Below, in pieces: positions 32,644-42,620 of a stretch of 64,000 nucleotides of DNA (position 1 is the stretch's first letter; each line of letters opens with the position of its first letter). Source of the DNA: an uncultured Bacteroidota bacterium (lineage in GTDB: Bacteria; Bacteroidota; Bacteroidia; Chitinophagales; Chitinophagaceae); contig CAIVEH010000145.1 of the NCBI GenBank assembly GCA_903904855.1, forward strand, positions 1 to 64,000, written 5' to 3'. Position numbers and translations under genes: made by a program. The notes under the pieces were generated by a model, which made no database searches, was not told the DNA's origin, and saw nothing but the letters and a program-made list of their open reading frames with translations.

Positions 32644-35600
32644 CTACTTCCCTACCACAAGCCTAACAACCTTTTTGTCGCCACCCTCTGATGTGAATTC
32701 AACCATATAAACCCCATTGCTGATATCAGCAGGAAGTGACAGATTATTTTCTCTGGCCTGAATAGCATATTGCGCTACCAATTGGCCCGCAATATCCAGT
32801 ATGCGTATAGTTCCAGCACCATTGCTGCTAACAGTAATATTCCCGGTTGCGGGGTTAGGCCATACTTTAAACAGCTCTTCACCGGATAACGCTGTTGATT
32901 TGTGCCCGGCCTTGGTTGGCATAATGGTAATTGCTCTTGTTGTGCTGCACATACTACCTGTGGTATAAGTAATGGTCGCTGAACCCACAGTAATCCCGTT
33001 TACATAGCCACTGGTAAGTCCTATAGTTGCCACCGCAGGATTGCTACTACTCCACACTCCGCCGGTTGTAGCATCAGCAAGCGTTATAGGGGTTCCTAAA
33101 AACGCACTCGCCGGGCCGGTAATAGCAGCTGGAGATGCGGATACAACAACTGGCGTATCCACTTTGCAACCTGTTGGTAATGTATAATAAATTAAAGCCG
33201 TTCCGCCTCCGGTACCTGTTACAATACCAGTGCTGCTACCAACCGTTGCTACAGAAATAGTACCAGAACTCCATACTCCTCCTGGCGAACCATCGGTCAT
33301 TGTCAACGATCTGCCAGAGCATATATGCCCGCTGCCGGAAATATGGTCGGGTATCGGATTAACTGTAAAGCTGGTAGTTGTTGTGCATCCAAGCGGACTG
33401 ATATAAGTAACACTGGCTGAACCAGGAGTATTGCCTGTCAGCCGGCCATTTCCACCGCCCATGTTCGTTATCGTTGCCAGAGTACTTGTAAATAACCCTG
33501 TTGTTATTAGGTCGCTGACATTCATAGTATCACCGAAAGCGCACATATTATGCACTCCTGTTATTGCCGGCACTGTAACCACAGTTACAGTTTCTGTAGC
33601 AGCACACCCCAGCAATGCAGTATAACTGATAGTGGTCGACCCGCCAGAAATTCCATATAGTACACCCGAAGTACTGATAGTACCTACCCCAGGATTACTC
33701 GAACTCCATACCCCACCTGGAGTGGCGTCAGTATACGTAGCTGAGCTTCCGGTACAAATGCCCGGAGGTCCGCTCACTGCCAGAGGCAATCCGTTAACCG
33801 TTATCGGTGAATACACATTACAGCCCACTCCCATAGAGTAGGTAATTGTGGCGGAGCCTGCTGCTACGCCTGTAATAACTCCGGTTGAAGAACCGGCAAT
33901 CGCAACACTTGTATTACTGCTGCTCCATACCCCACCCGGAGATGCATCTGTTTTGGTAATCGAAGTCCCGATACACACAGTACCTGGGCCGCTTATACCT
34001 CCCGGCAGAGTATTAACCGAAACAACCTTGCTAGCAATGCATCCGCTTAGTGCGTAGCTGACAATTGTGGTTCCTGCACTTATGCCGGTCACAACACCTG
34101 TTGTACTGATTGTACCCACACCGGTTAATGAAGAACTCCATGTCCCCCCCGGTGTCGCATCGCTCAATATCAGCGCTGATCCTACACAAACACTCGCCCC
34201 ACCTGAAATAGCTGCTGGTGAAACATTTACAGTAATCGGTTTGGTTATCAGGCAACCAGTAGGTAATGTATAAGTTATTGTCGCAACTCCGGCGCTAATC
34301 CCTGCCACATTTCCTGCCGAATCAATTGTTGCTTTGGTCGGTGCACTGCTGCTCCACGCGCCACCTGTTGTTATGTCTGCAAAGATCGTAGTCAACCCTG
34401 TACACACATTTGATGCACCGGTTATAGCTGCAGGAAGTGGATTAACTGTTACTGTTGTACTTACAAAACAGCCTGTAGGCAAGGTATAATCTATAGCAAC
34501 AGTTCCTCCGCTTATACCGCTTACCAAACCTGTGGTAGTCCCTACCCCGGCCACACCCGTACCGGCAATGCTCCATGAACCGCCCGGAGTTGCATCGGCA
34601 AGAGTTGTGGTAAGCCCGGCACAAACCACAGGTGTTCCGGTAATTAAAGCCGGTAACGGATTTACAGTAACTATTGTAGTAATGGTGCAGCCGCTTCCCA
34701 GCGAATAAGTTACAGTTGCTGTTCCTGTTACTACAGCACTTACTATTCCCGATGATGAACCTATTGTTGCCGTAGTAACCGGTGATATGCTCCATATCCC
34801 ACCTCCTGTAAAATCAACCAGAGGCGATGTACTACCCATACACACATTCCTGTTCCCGTATATTGTTCCAGGTACCGAGTTTACAGTTACCGTTACATTG
34901 CTGGAGCAACCTGTCGGCAAAGTATAATAAATAACGGCTGTACCAGGCACTGCTGCCGTTACCAGGCCGCTGAGTGATCCAATAGTTGCCACCGATGTAA
35001 GACCGCTCAACCAGGCCCCACCCGAAATAGATCCTGATAATGTGCCGGTAGTTCCTGTACAATATCCCGTCGGACCTGATATTACAGGCAATGGATTTAT
35101 GTTAATTATCCTCGTAACCTGGCATGTACCCACTCCGTAGGTTATGATGCCAGTACCAGCTGTAATTCCGGTTACAACTCCTGTAGTACTGCCAATAGAG
35201 ATGTTTGCAGATGAGGTACTCCATGCTCCGCCATAAGTACCATCAGCTTCAGTTATCAACCCGCCAACACATACCGTAGTAGGGCCACTGATCGCAGACG
35301 GAGTCGTAAAAACAGTAACTGATTTACTGACAGAACATCCCGCAGTAGTATAAACTATTGTTGCTGTCCCACCCGAAATACCAGTGACTACTCCTGTTCC
35401 ACTCACTGTTGCCAAGGTTAAAGGAGAGCTGGTCCATGTCCCGCCTGTCGTTATATCACTCAGAGGCAATGTCATACCTACGCACATACCTGTTCCGCCT
35501 GTTATGGCCGCAGGTGATGGTGTTACCGATACTATCTTTGATACAGTGCAGCCTGCTCCCAGCGAATAAGTAATAGTTGTGTTTAACCCTGGGCCTATTC

Positions 35601-38600
35601 CTGCAACTACACCTGTTAATGCACCTATCGTTCCGGCAAGAACATTGCTGCTGCTCCAGGATCCGCCAGGTATTGGGTCACTAAGGGTTATTGTGCCTCC
35701 GGCACATACAGTTGCCGGCCCAGCAATGGCGCCCGGTGCAGTAGTAACTGTAACAGTATGCACAGTAAAGCAGCCAGCTGCTGATGTGTAGGTAATGGTT
35801 GTTGCCCCGGTTGTTACTCCTGTTACAACTCCTGTAGCAGAACCCACAGTTGCAATGGCTGGTGCACTGCTGCTCCATGTGCCGATGCCGGTATCAGTAA
35901 GAGGTATATTAGCACCAACGCAGACTGCTGATGCTCCTCCTATCGGGGCTGGCAATGCATTAACAGTAATATTGGCTGAAATCTGGCATCCTGTACTTAA
36001 AGTATAGGTAACCAATGCCACACCTGTAACAATCGCATTTACTGAGCCGCTTGCAGACCCTATTGAAATTATTGAACTGCTGGTCGACCAGGTGCCGCCA
36101 CCGGCATCTGTAAGAGTAATAGCCGACCCCACACAAACATGCGTTGGACCACCAATTATGTCGGGCAGAGGATTTACCATAACCGATTTTGTTACCCTGC
36201 AACCTGTACTTAATGTATACGATACTGTTGCTAATCCAGCAAGCAACCCTGTTACTGTTCCACTGCTTCCTATAGTGGCTATGGTACCCGGAGAGCTGGT
36301 CCAGGTACCTCCTGAAGTAGGATCAGTCAATATTATTGTTGATCCTGCACAAACACTGGCTGGTCCGGTTATAGCTGATGGCAGAGGGTTGACGGTTGCC
36401 GTAATCGTACGGTAACAACCAGTACCTAACGTATAAGTAATAACAGATGTCCCGGTACTCATTCCGGTAATAACTCCTGATGTTGACCCTGCGGTGGCTA
36501 TTATCGTGGTAGCGCTGGTCCACGTGCCTCCGGGTATCGGGTCGCTTAATGATGCCGATGCACCCACACACATAATGGGAGTTCCCGAAATAAGACCTGG
36601 TAGCGGATTAACAGTTATCGTAGTCGTTACGGTACAACCCGCTCCTAACGAATAGGTTACTGTCGCAGTACCAGGTACAAGGCCAGTAACTATTCCCGAT
36701 GATGAACCTATAATAGCCGTTGCTGCAGGCGTTATGCTCCATACCCCACCGGGGGCGGCATTACTCAGTGTAGTATTTCCATTTGGACATACCGACATGG
36801 TGCCGGTTATCGGGCCCGGTGACGAATTGACAGTTACTGTCGCCGATACCGAACAACCAGTTCCCAGGGTATAGGATATGGTTGTAACTCCGCTGGTGCC
36901 GGCTGTTATCACTCCCGATGTAGCATAAATTGTAGCCACCGATGGCACAGTACTGCTCCAGGTACCACCTGGTGTGGCATCAGTCATCAGGCTCGTTAGG
37001 CCAACACACATGCCTGCAGGTCCAGATATGGGCAGTGGTCCTGGTGTGACCATTACAGGCAATGTAGTCAGGCATCCTGTAGGAAGTGTATACGTTACAG
37101 TTCCAGTACCTGCCGAAACACCGGTCAATACCCCTGTTATCGTATTTATTGTAGCCACACTCGAAGGGATGCAGCTCCATGTACCACCGGCATCAAATAA
37201 CGACGTGGTTGACCCTGCACATAAAATTGCTGTGCCAGCAATCGCTGCCGGCAACGGGTTTACCGAAATGCCGTATGTTGCTATGCAACCCGAAACTGTA
37301 GAGTAAGTAATCGTGGCTGCCCCACCTGAATAGCCAGTTACCAATCCTGTTCCCGGGTCGACATAGGCAATTGTAAAATCACTGCTGTTCCAGGTCCCGC
37401 CGGTTGTAACGTCATGCAGCAGCAATGTTGCTCCGGCACATAAAGTTGCTGAGCCAGTAATACCAGCCGGCAAAGCATCCACTGTCATTACCAATGTAGT
37501 GTAACACCCTGTAGGCAATGTATAGGATATTGTAGTGGTTCCGGCCAGAATTGCTGAAACAAATCCTGTCGAACTGCCTATTGTAGCCATTGCAGGATTA
37601 CTGCTGAACCAGACACCCATGCCAGCATCTGAAAGTGTGGCAGTCATTCCGGCACAAAGCGAGTCCGGGCCAGTTATTGGTCCCGGCAAAGGGTTTACAG
37701 TAACACCTATACTTACTGAGCATCCTGTTGCCAATGTATAATTAATATTGGCAGTTCCACTGCCGGTGCCTGTCATTATACCCGATAACGAACCAATGGT
37801 GGCAACAGCTGTATTACTGCTGCTCCACGTACCGCCCGATGTCAGATCACTGAAAACCGATGTATATCCGGCACATAACACTGTTGTACCTGTAATGGGC
37901 AAGGGTAATGCATTTACCGTTTCTGTAATCGATGTACTGCAGCCCGTTGGCAAGGTATAGGTAATGGCCGATGTCCCTGCCGATACAGCAGTTACCAATC
38001 CCGACGATGGCCCAATGGTAGCAACTGTTGTTGTTCCGCTGGTCCAAGTGCCGCCTCCTGCATCTGTCAGTAAGCTCGTTTGTCCTGCACATATTAACCC
38101 GGCGCCTGTTATTGACGTAGGATTCGGATTTACTGTAAAAACTACGGCTGCACCACATCCTGTGGGCAAAGTATAAGATATATTACTGGTCCCGGCAGCA
38201 ATCGCTGTAACGAGGCCGGTGCCAGCGCCAATGGAGGCTATCAGAAGTGAACCACTGCTCCAGGTGCCTCCGGGTGTAATATCGGTTAAGGTTGTCGAAG
38301 TGCCGGCACATTTACTGAAGGTGCCTGTTATTGCCGCTGGTGCCGGATTGATGGTTACAGGATAAGTTGCCATACACAAGGTCGGCAAGGTATAGGTAAT
38401 GGTTGCAACCCCTCCCGACACACCGCTCACAACACCGGTTGTTGATACCACCGTTGCTATAGCAGGGTCACTCGTCGACCATGTTCCTGCCCCGGCATCT
38501 GTAAGCGTACCACTTGCTCCCTGGCATATTATTGATGGCCCGGAAATGATGCCTGGCAATGGGTTCACGGTTACCAGTTTCACAGCTTTGCAACCTGTCG

Positions 38601-40236
38601 GCAATGTATAACTGATTGTTGAATTACCTACAGTTACACCAGTTACCACCCCGGTCAATGAACCTATTGTTGCAATACCAGTACTGGCGCTACCCCATAC
38701 TCCTCCCGGCGTCGCATCAATGAGTGTGGTAGTCGTTCCGGGACATACTGTTGCAGTACCTGTAATAGCCGCAGGAACCGGATTTACTGTAAAGGGCTCT
38801 GTAACCAAGCATCCGGTCGGAAGGGTGTAGGTTATAGTTAGTGTGCCGGTCGAAACCCCGGTAATTACACCAGTGGTATACCCTGCTGTTGCATAGGTTC
38901 CGCCGCTGCTGGTCCAGTTGCCTCCCGTTATTGAATCCGTCAGGGTCGTTGTTGAACCTACACATACTGAGGTCGCCCCATAGGGCGTTGGTGGTGTAGG
39001 GTTGACCGTTACAAAGGCAGGCGAATAGCAACCAGTAGGCAGAGTATAACTGATATGGATTATACCGGCAGAAACTCCTGTCAATACTCCGCTTGTTGAC
39101 CCTATTGTGGCACCTGGGCCACAACCCCATGTACCTCCCGTAAGCGGTATAGTCAATGTTGCCGATGATCCGACACACAATGTTGACGGACTGCTGATAC
39201 TGGGCAGTGGATTTACCGTTAGCGTCTGTATGCCATAACATCCCGAACCCGTTGTAAAGGAAATATTACAAACCCCGGCGCCGGTTGCTGTTACAAATCC
39301 ACTGCCTGATCCTACTGTGGCTATACTAATGTTCGATGAACTCCAGCTGCCACTTGAAGCAGATACGGAATAGGTGGTAGTTGCACCCGGACAAAGCGTA
39401 CTTAAACCCGAAACAGTAATAGTAGATGATCCCGTATCATATAATTGTGTTATTTCGCAGGCCGTTAGCGCCCGGCCGTAAATAGCCATGTCATCTAATT
39501 GCCCGGCATAATTATAGGATGGCACTACTATCGGGTATAAACCGTGCCCGAAACCCGCTATCAGGTATGGATAATAGCCATCATAAAAACTGTCGCAGGC
39601 CAGCGATGGATGCACCGTATAACTTGAGGTATAACCACTGGTTATATAAGTGCCATCTATATAAAGTTTTGGTTGTTTACTCACGTACTCCAGAACTATA
39701 TAGTGCCAGCCGGTAAGCGTACCCGACCACGCCAGCGATACATTGGTTATAGATTGCCCATGCTCCATCACGTATATACCGTTGGTTGCCACATCCAGCC
39801 CAGCGCCCACATCAGTCATTCCGCTTGCCCAGTTCCACCCATCAACAGGAGCTATTACGCATGCCATCGACTGGCTGTCGGTAAGCCCCGCATTCGACCC
39901 CACTGTAGGTATTGGTACTGAGTGGGTTGGGTTTACCCAAAACGAATAAGTAAAAGTATTGGTAACTGACCGGTTTATTTTATGCGTGGTTATCACCTCT
40001 CCCGAACCGGTAAAATTCATGGCTGCATTGGCATTTCCAAATCTGTCTGTAGTATAGGTAGCACCGCTCACTGTGCCGTCAGCCCCATGGCCGCTGAGAT
40101 CAGTTGCACTGCTGTTAAAACTGTAATATAGCAATAGCCCGCTGGTAGGTACATACGAAGGTAACTGCGCAATGGCAACCTGCGAAACAAGCAACAGCAC
40201 CAATAAAAAAAATAAGGGTTTCAGCGTAATCTTCAT
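32644..40236 (-). CDS. Giant LamG and Ig-like repeat adhesin with T9SS sorting domain
   Basis: 2530 residues. Signal peptide 1-23 (LVSQVAIA). Residues about 30-265 form a LamG/concanavalin-like domain (YSFNSSATDLSGHGADG, FTYSFWVNP, GQLDDMAIYGRALTACEI). Then come about 30 consecutive Big_2-like modules of 68-72 residues, each with a xxxCxGxxxxL start, a GGTWSSSNxxxATIG core, GxxTGVxxGTATITYTLPTGC and xVTVNPLP linker. Nearly every module has two cysteines, probably one disulfide each. The last module lacks the first Cys (ASAFLGTPITL). Residues about 2450-2530 are a type A sorting domain (LFKVWPNPATGNITVS, GVYMVEFTSEGG). It acts on the cell surface, probably as an adhesin that binds a glycan through LamG. 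Many plus-strand frames inside are shadows. Confidence 0.95.
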   Translation of the reverse strand: MKITLKPLFFLLVLLLVSQVAIAQLPSYVPTSGLLLYYSFNSSATDLSGHGADGTVSGATYTTDRFGNANAAMNFTGSGEVITTHKINRSVTNTFTYSFWVNPTHSVPIPTVGSNAGLTDSQSMACVIAPVDGWNWASGMTDVGAGLDVATNGIYVMEHGQSITNVSLAWSGTLTGWHYIVLEYVSKQPKLYIDGTYITSGYTSSYTVHPSLACDSFYDGYYPYLIAGFGHGLYPIVVPSYNYAGQLDDMAIYGRALTACEITQLYDTGSSTITVSGLSTLCPGATTTYSVSASSGSWSSSNISIATVGSGSGFVTATGAGVCNISFTTGSGCYGIQTLTVNPLPSISSPSTLCVGSSATLTIPLTGGTWGCGPGATIGSTSGVLTGVSAGIIHISYTLPTGCYSPAFVTVNPTPPTPYGATSVCVGSTTTLTDSITGGNWTSSGGTYATAGYTTGVITGVSTGTLTITYTLPTGCLVTEPFTVNPVPAAITGTATVCPGTTTTLIDATPGGVWGSASTGIATIGSLTGVVTGVTVGNSTISYTLPTGCKAVKLVTVNPLPGIISGPSIICQGASGTLTDAGAGTWSTSDPAIATVVSTTGVVSGVSGGVATITYTLPTLCMATYPVTINPAPAAITGTFSKCAGTSTTLTDITPGGTWSSGSLLIASIGAGTGLVTAIAAGTSNISYTLPTGCGAAVVFTVNPNPTSITGAGLICAGQTSLLTDAGGGTWTSGTTTVATIGPSSGLVTAVSAGTSAITYTLPTGCSTSITETVNALPLPITGTTVLCAGYTSVFSDLTSGGTWSSSNTAVATIGSLSGIMTGTGSGTANINYTLATGCSVSIGVTVNPLPGPITGPDSLCAGMTATLSDAGMGVWFSSNPAMATIGSSTGFVSAILAGTTTISYTLPTGCYTTLVMTVDALPAGITGSATLCAGATLLLHDVTTGGTWNSSDFTIAYVDPGTGLVTGYSGGAATITYSTVSGCIATYGISVNPLPAAIAGTAILCAGSTTSLFDAGGTWSCIPSSVATINTITGVLTGVSAGTGTVTYTLPTGCLTTLPVMVTPGPLPISGPAGMCVGLTSLMTDATPGGTWSSTVPSVATIYATSGVITAGTSGVTTISYTLGTGCSVSATVTVNSSPGPITGTMSVCPNGNTTLSNAAPGGVWSITPAATAIIGSSSGIVTGLVPGTATVTYSLGAGCTVTTTITVNPLPGLISGTPIMCVGASASLSDPIPGGTWTSATTIIATAGSTSGVITGMSTGTSVITYTLGTGCYRTITATVNPLPSAITGPASVCAGSTIILTDPTSGGTWTSSPGTIATIGSSGTVTGLLAGLATVSYTLSTGCRVTKSVMVNPLPDIIGGPTHVCVGSAITLTDAGGGTWSTSSSIISIGSASGSVNAIVTGVALVTYTLSTGCQISANITVNALPAPIGGASAVCVGANIPLTDTGIGTWSSSAPAIATVGSATGVVTGVTTGATTITYTSAAGCFTVHTVTVTTAPGAIAGPATVCAGGTITLSDPIPGGSWSSSNVLAGTIGALTGVVAGIGPGLNTTITYSLGAGCTVSKIVSVTPSPAAITGGTGMCVGMTLPLSDITTGGTWTSSPLTLATVSGTGVVTGISGGTATIVYTTAGCSVSKSVTVFTTPSAISGPTTVCVGGLITEADGTYGGAWSTSSANISIGSTTGVVTGITAGTGIITYGVGTCQVTRIININPLPVISGPTGYCTGTTGTLSGSISGGAWLSGLTSVATIGSLSGLVTAAVPGTAVIYYTLPTGCSSNVTVTVNSVPGTIYGNRNVCMGSTSPLVDFTGGGIWSISPVTTATIGSSSGIVSAVVTGTATVTYSLGSGCTITTIVTVNPLPALITGTPVVCAGLTTTLADATPGGSWSIAGTGVAGVGTTTGLVSGISGGTVAIDYTLPTGCFVSTTVTVNPLPAAITGASNVCTGLTTIFADITTGGAWSSSAPTKATIDSAGNVAGISAGVATITYTLPTGCLITKPITVNVSPAAISGGASVCVGSALILSDATPGGTWSSSLTGVGTISTTGVVTGISAGTTIVSYALSGCIASKVVSVNTLPGGISGPGTVCIGTSITKTDASPGGVWSSSNTSVAIAGSSTGVITGVAAGSATITYSMGVGCNVYSPITVNGLPLAVSGPPGICTGSSATYTDATPGGVWSSSNPGVGTISTSGVLYGISGGSTTISYTALLGCAATETVTVVTVPAITGVHNMCAFGDTMNVSDLITTGLFTSTLATITNMGGGNGRLTGNTPGSASVTYISPLGCTTTTSFTVNPIPDHISGSGHICSGRSLTMTDGSPGGVWSSGTISVATVGSSTGIVTGTGGGTALIYYTLPTGCKVDTPVVVSASPAAITGPASAFLGTPITLADATTGGVWSSSNPAVATIGLTSGYVNGITVGSATITYTTGSMCSTTRAITIMPTKAGHKSTALSGEELFKVWPNPATGNITVSSNGAGTIRILDIAGQLVAQYAIQARENNLSLPADISNGVYMVEFTSEGGDKKVVRLVVGK

Positions 40237-40266
40237 TACATAAATGTAAATTATGGTTACAATAAC

Positions 40267-40279
40267 CCGGAGGGTCCGG
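40267..40279. other. Hairpin in the adhesin leader
   Basis: CCGGA (40267-40271), GGG, TCCGG (40275-40279), 31 bases before the adhesin ATG. It could modulate ribosome access; nothing more is visible. Confidence 0.35.
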
Positions 40280-40383
40280 AATAAAAAACCAAATTACAAA
40301 TATTCTAATAAAAAACAAAAAAATTCATACGCTTCTGACATTTTTTTTCAATACATCTTTTGTTGTCCGGGCATATTAATTCT

Positions 40384-40726
40384 ATCTGACGTCAGTGGCG
40401 TAGCACCAGTCAGATCAGAATATCTATGACGCATAAAATTTCATAAATATGTACAGAAGCATTAAATCTGTCTCAATTACATTTATCAGGAAATACAATT
40501 ATTAAACCGCTTACAAAAACTCCAAATAAAATTCCATAGCTGAAATCATAACCACAACCTACTCCCCTTCAGGGGCCGGGGGTTCTACCCTTATGTTCGT
40601 TGCCTTCCTTAAAATTAATATAATGATGTTTGGCGTAAGTCTCGGACTATGCTCTTGTGGAATGCAATCTCCAGATTCCACTCATAAAACACGGACTCCT
40701 ATTGTTACTGTTGCCCCGAAGGCAAC
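40384..40726. repeat. Palindrome-rich intergenic stretch, REP-like
   Basis: The 40237-41102 gap has no gene. It contains ATCTGAC/GTCAGAT (40384-40390, 40409-40415), CCCCT-TC-AGGGG (40564-40575), a 21-base dyad GGAATGC...ATTCC centred on AATCTCCAGATT (40659-40679) and GTTGCC/GGCAAC (40710-40726). Strings such as the CCCCTTCAGGGGCCGGGGG segment recur between genes in many Bacteroidota genomes, as I recall. This suggests REP or decayed miniature elements. The 68-codon frames near 40705-40969 look non-coding. Confidence 0.5.
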
Positions 40727-41073
40727 CCTACATGCAAATAAAACACCATTTCTCGTAGGCTCTTGACCCTTAGCCGATTGGGTCTTCTCCGCTCCATTGC
40801 CAAAATTTCAAACCGTAGGTATGTTCCACTTAATAAGTGTGGCACACCTGGGCCAAATAGCTTCTTGGTAGCTATCAAAAATTTTACCATATTCCATTTC
40901 CAGCAGCCCAATCTATTTATGGTCCTATTTCATCACTACAAGAAATGGTGCACTTTGTGCTATCAATAGTGTTCAATGTGGTTCAACGTAAACACAATCA
41001 TTCCCAGCAAGATAACCAACTAATATTATCCTCCGAACTGATGACTGTCATAGGGATGTGGTAATAATGCATC

Positions 41074-41081
41074 TAAATTTG
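41074..41081 (+). promoter_or_regulatory. -7 element of the acidic protein gene
   Basis: TAAATTTG fits TAnnTTTG, 21 bases before the ATG at 41103. Confidence 0.55.
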
Positions 41082-41102
41082 TATTAGCAAAAACAATAAA
41101 AC

Positions 41103-41579
41103 ATGGACACCAAACACAATATAGATAAATTTCAGGGCTACCCCCACTACCCTGCCAGCGAGGATATAACCCTTGCTGGAAACAACAATGGCAAAGTGGC
41201 GCTGAATGCTGATAATGCCCCTGCTCCACCTTTTAATGATACAATAGATGATCGGGATATGGAAGCCAGAATTGTACCCGGAACTGATGCCGATATTACT
41301 CCGGAAGACATCTGGCTGCTGGAATCGAGCGGGCAGAATATGGATACTCCTGATGGCAGGAACCTGATAGGCAGTGCGCTGGATAATACAGATGCAGATG
41401 GAGACCCGCTGAATGAAGATGGCAGCACTCTTACAGACTTAAGTGGAGCTGATCTGGATGTACCTGGTAGTGCGGCTGATGATGCCGATGAACTGATAGG
41501 TGAAGAAGACGAAGAAAATAATTATTACAGCCTTGGTGGAGACCTGCATGAAAGCCAGGAGGAAAATAAAGGGGAGTAA
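41103..41579 (+). CDS. Highly acidic, Asp-rich protein, function unknown
   Basis: 158 residues with Asp and Glu making up roughly a quarter of the chain and few hydrophobic residues. The opening MDTKHNIDKFQGYPHYPASEDI and the middle DDRDMEARIVPGTDADITPEDI look like conserved blocks; the rest is a D/N/G-rich stretch with spaced DADGDPLNEDG-like sequences resembling calcium-binding loops. No signal peptide. The family is not recognised. It may be a disordered cation-binding or stress protein. Confidence 0.7.
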   Translation: MDTKHNIDKFQGYPHYPASEDITLAGNNNGKVALNADNAPAPPFNDTIDDRDMEARIVPGTDADITPEDIWLLESSGQNMDTPDGRNLIGSALDNTDADGDPLNEDGSTLTDLSGADLDVPGSAADDADELIGEEDEENNYYSLGGDLHESQEENKGE

Positions 41580-41737
41580 GAGATAAGAGAGGTGGAAGAA
41601 GGTAAGACCTGCAATCGCTTTAACTTTTGAAAAAGCTAAAACTACTCAGAAGGCTTTGACAGGCGAGGGATAAGAGTGATAACTGATAGGAAACCAAGTA
41701 ATAAATTGATCAGAGGCATTTAAGGTTGCCAAAAGTA

Positions 41738-42169
41738 TTATTGTGCCGGGCTTACTTTTTTTGCCTTTGCCTTGATCAGCCTGCGTATTGTTTTGAAACC
41801 GAGTTCAACTACCTTCCATTTCAGGTAGCCACCTATAAATTCAAAGGCCACTCTCTTTACTATACTGTTATTCTTTACTTTAGGGCCAGCCTTCTTATTT
41901 TCTGCTTCAGCTGGTGTATTCTTTTTGGTGAGCCTGCCTATAACAATTTCTTTGGCAATCTGTATTAGCGGCTCAGCAAGAGTAAATAATTCATTTCCTG
42001 CGCCAGATGTATCTCCGCCACTTTTCTTGCCTCCTTTCTTCCCCATCGAAGAAAGCGCACCCGACAAAATTATATTACTCTCTTCAAGGTCCCCTTTCTT
42101 TCTGAGCAGCCGGGCTTTTTCCCGTTCAAGGGATTTAATATCGCGCAGATTTTTGGGGTAGAGTCTCAT
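41738..42169 (-). CDS. Hypothetical basic protein in a small envelope operon
   Basis: 143 residues, lysine-rich. The N-terminal RDIKSLEREKARLLRKKGDLEES is a short coiled coil, then a Gly/Ser/Lys linker (GKKGGKKSGGD), an amphipathic segment LAEPLIQIAKEIVIGRL and a C-terminal GYLKWKVVELGFKTIRRLIK. No family recognised. It is last in line after the YtxH and holin-like genes on the same strand (73-base gap), suggesting a joint role at the membrane. Confidence 0.65.
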   Translation of the reverse strand: MRLYPKNLRDIKSLEREKARLLRKKGDLEESNIILSGALSSMGKKGGKKSGGDTSGAGNELFTLAEPLIQIAKEIVIGRLTKKNTPAEAENKKAGPKVKNNSIVKRVAFEFIGGYLKWKVVELGFKTIRRLIKAKAKKVSPAQ

Positions 42170-42242
42170 TTATTGATACTAAAAGCAAAATTATAAATCC
42201 TGATGAACTAATAATCCAGTATGTAAGCTTGATTCATGACTA

Positions 42243-42611
42243 TTAATCATCATCTTCTTCCTCCTCCTCCTCTTTCACAGTTTCCTCAGTCATTACCCTG
42301 ATAATTTTACTGCTAAAAAACCGGGTTATCGCCTTCCTTCCGGCCAGCAGCAAAATGAACAGAAACAAATAACTACCAAAAACGATGAGCATAGCCGCCA
42401 TATTGGAAAGCCCAGCCTCCACCAGAACCTCCTTAAGCCCAAAACCTGCAAATAGTATGAGGCAGAAAAAGACAAACAGGCAAATAAAGGCATACAGAAT
42501 ATAACTAACCAGATTTGAGGTAGTAAGGATAAAATTGATTTTAAGCAACTTTATGCGAACCTCAATCCATTCTGAGATTTTTCCGAATATTGGTTTTAAT
42601 TGTTCCAGCAT
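42243..42611 (-). CDS. Phage-holin-like (superfamily 6) membrane protein
   Basis: 122 residues with two membrane helices (about 32-57 and 72-93), an N-terminal amphipathic helix (KISEWIEVRIKLLKINFI) and a tail of consecutive Glu and Asp. This is the pattern of the putative actinobacterial holin-X / DUF1469-type family, which is chromosomal and usually sits beside YtxH genes. It is not a phage lysis gene by context. Nine bases separate it from the YtxH gene. Confidence 0.75.
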   Translation of the reverse strand: MLEQLKPIFGKISEWIEVRIKLLKINFILTTSNLVSYILYAFICLFVFFCLILFAGFGLKEVLVEAGLSNMAAMLIVFGSYLFLFILLLAGRKAITRFFSSKIIRVMTEETVKEEEEEEDDD

Positions 42612-42620
42612 ATACAGTTA

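Noticed and set aside
32700-39400. Regular repeats that might suggest a CRISPR array
   Set aside because: The period is about 210 bases, repeats are diverged at DNA level and lie in one long reading frame; there are no short identical repeats with unique spacers.
33431-39949. Many plus-strand open frames of 60-110 codons across the adhesin gene
   Set aside because: They recur with the module period and are antisense images of the repeat coding sequence, without independent protein features.
40705-40969. 68-codon frames suggesting a transposase remnant
   Set aside because: Neither translation shows transposase motifs, and the two overlap on opposite strands.
42243-42611. Holin-like gene as evidence of a prophage
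   Set aside because: It is grouped with a YtxH gene and no other phage genes; this family is commonly chromosomal in Bacteroidota.
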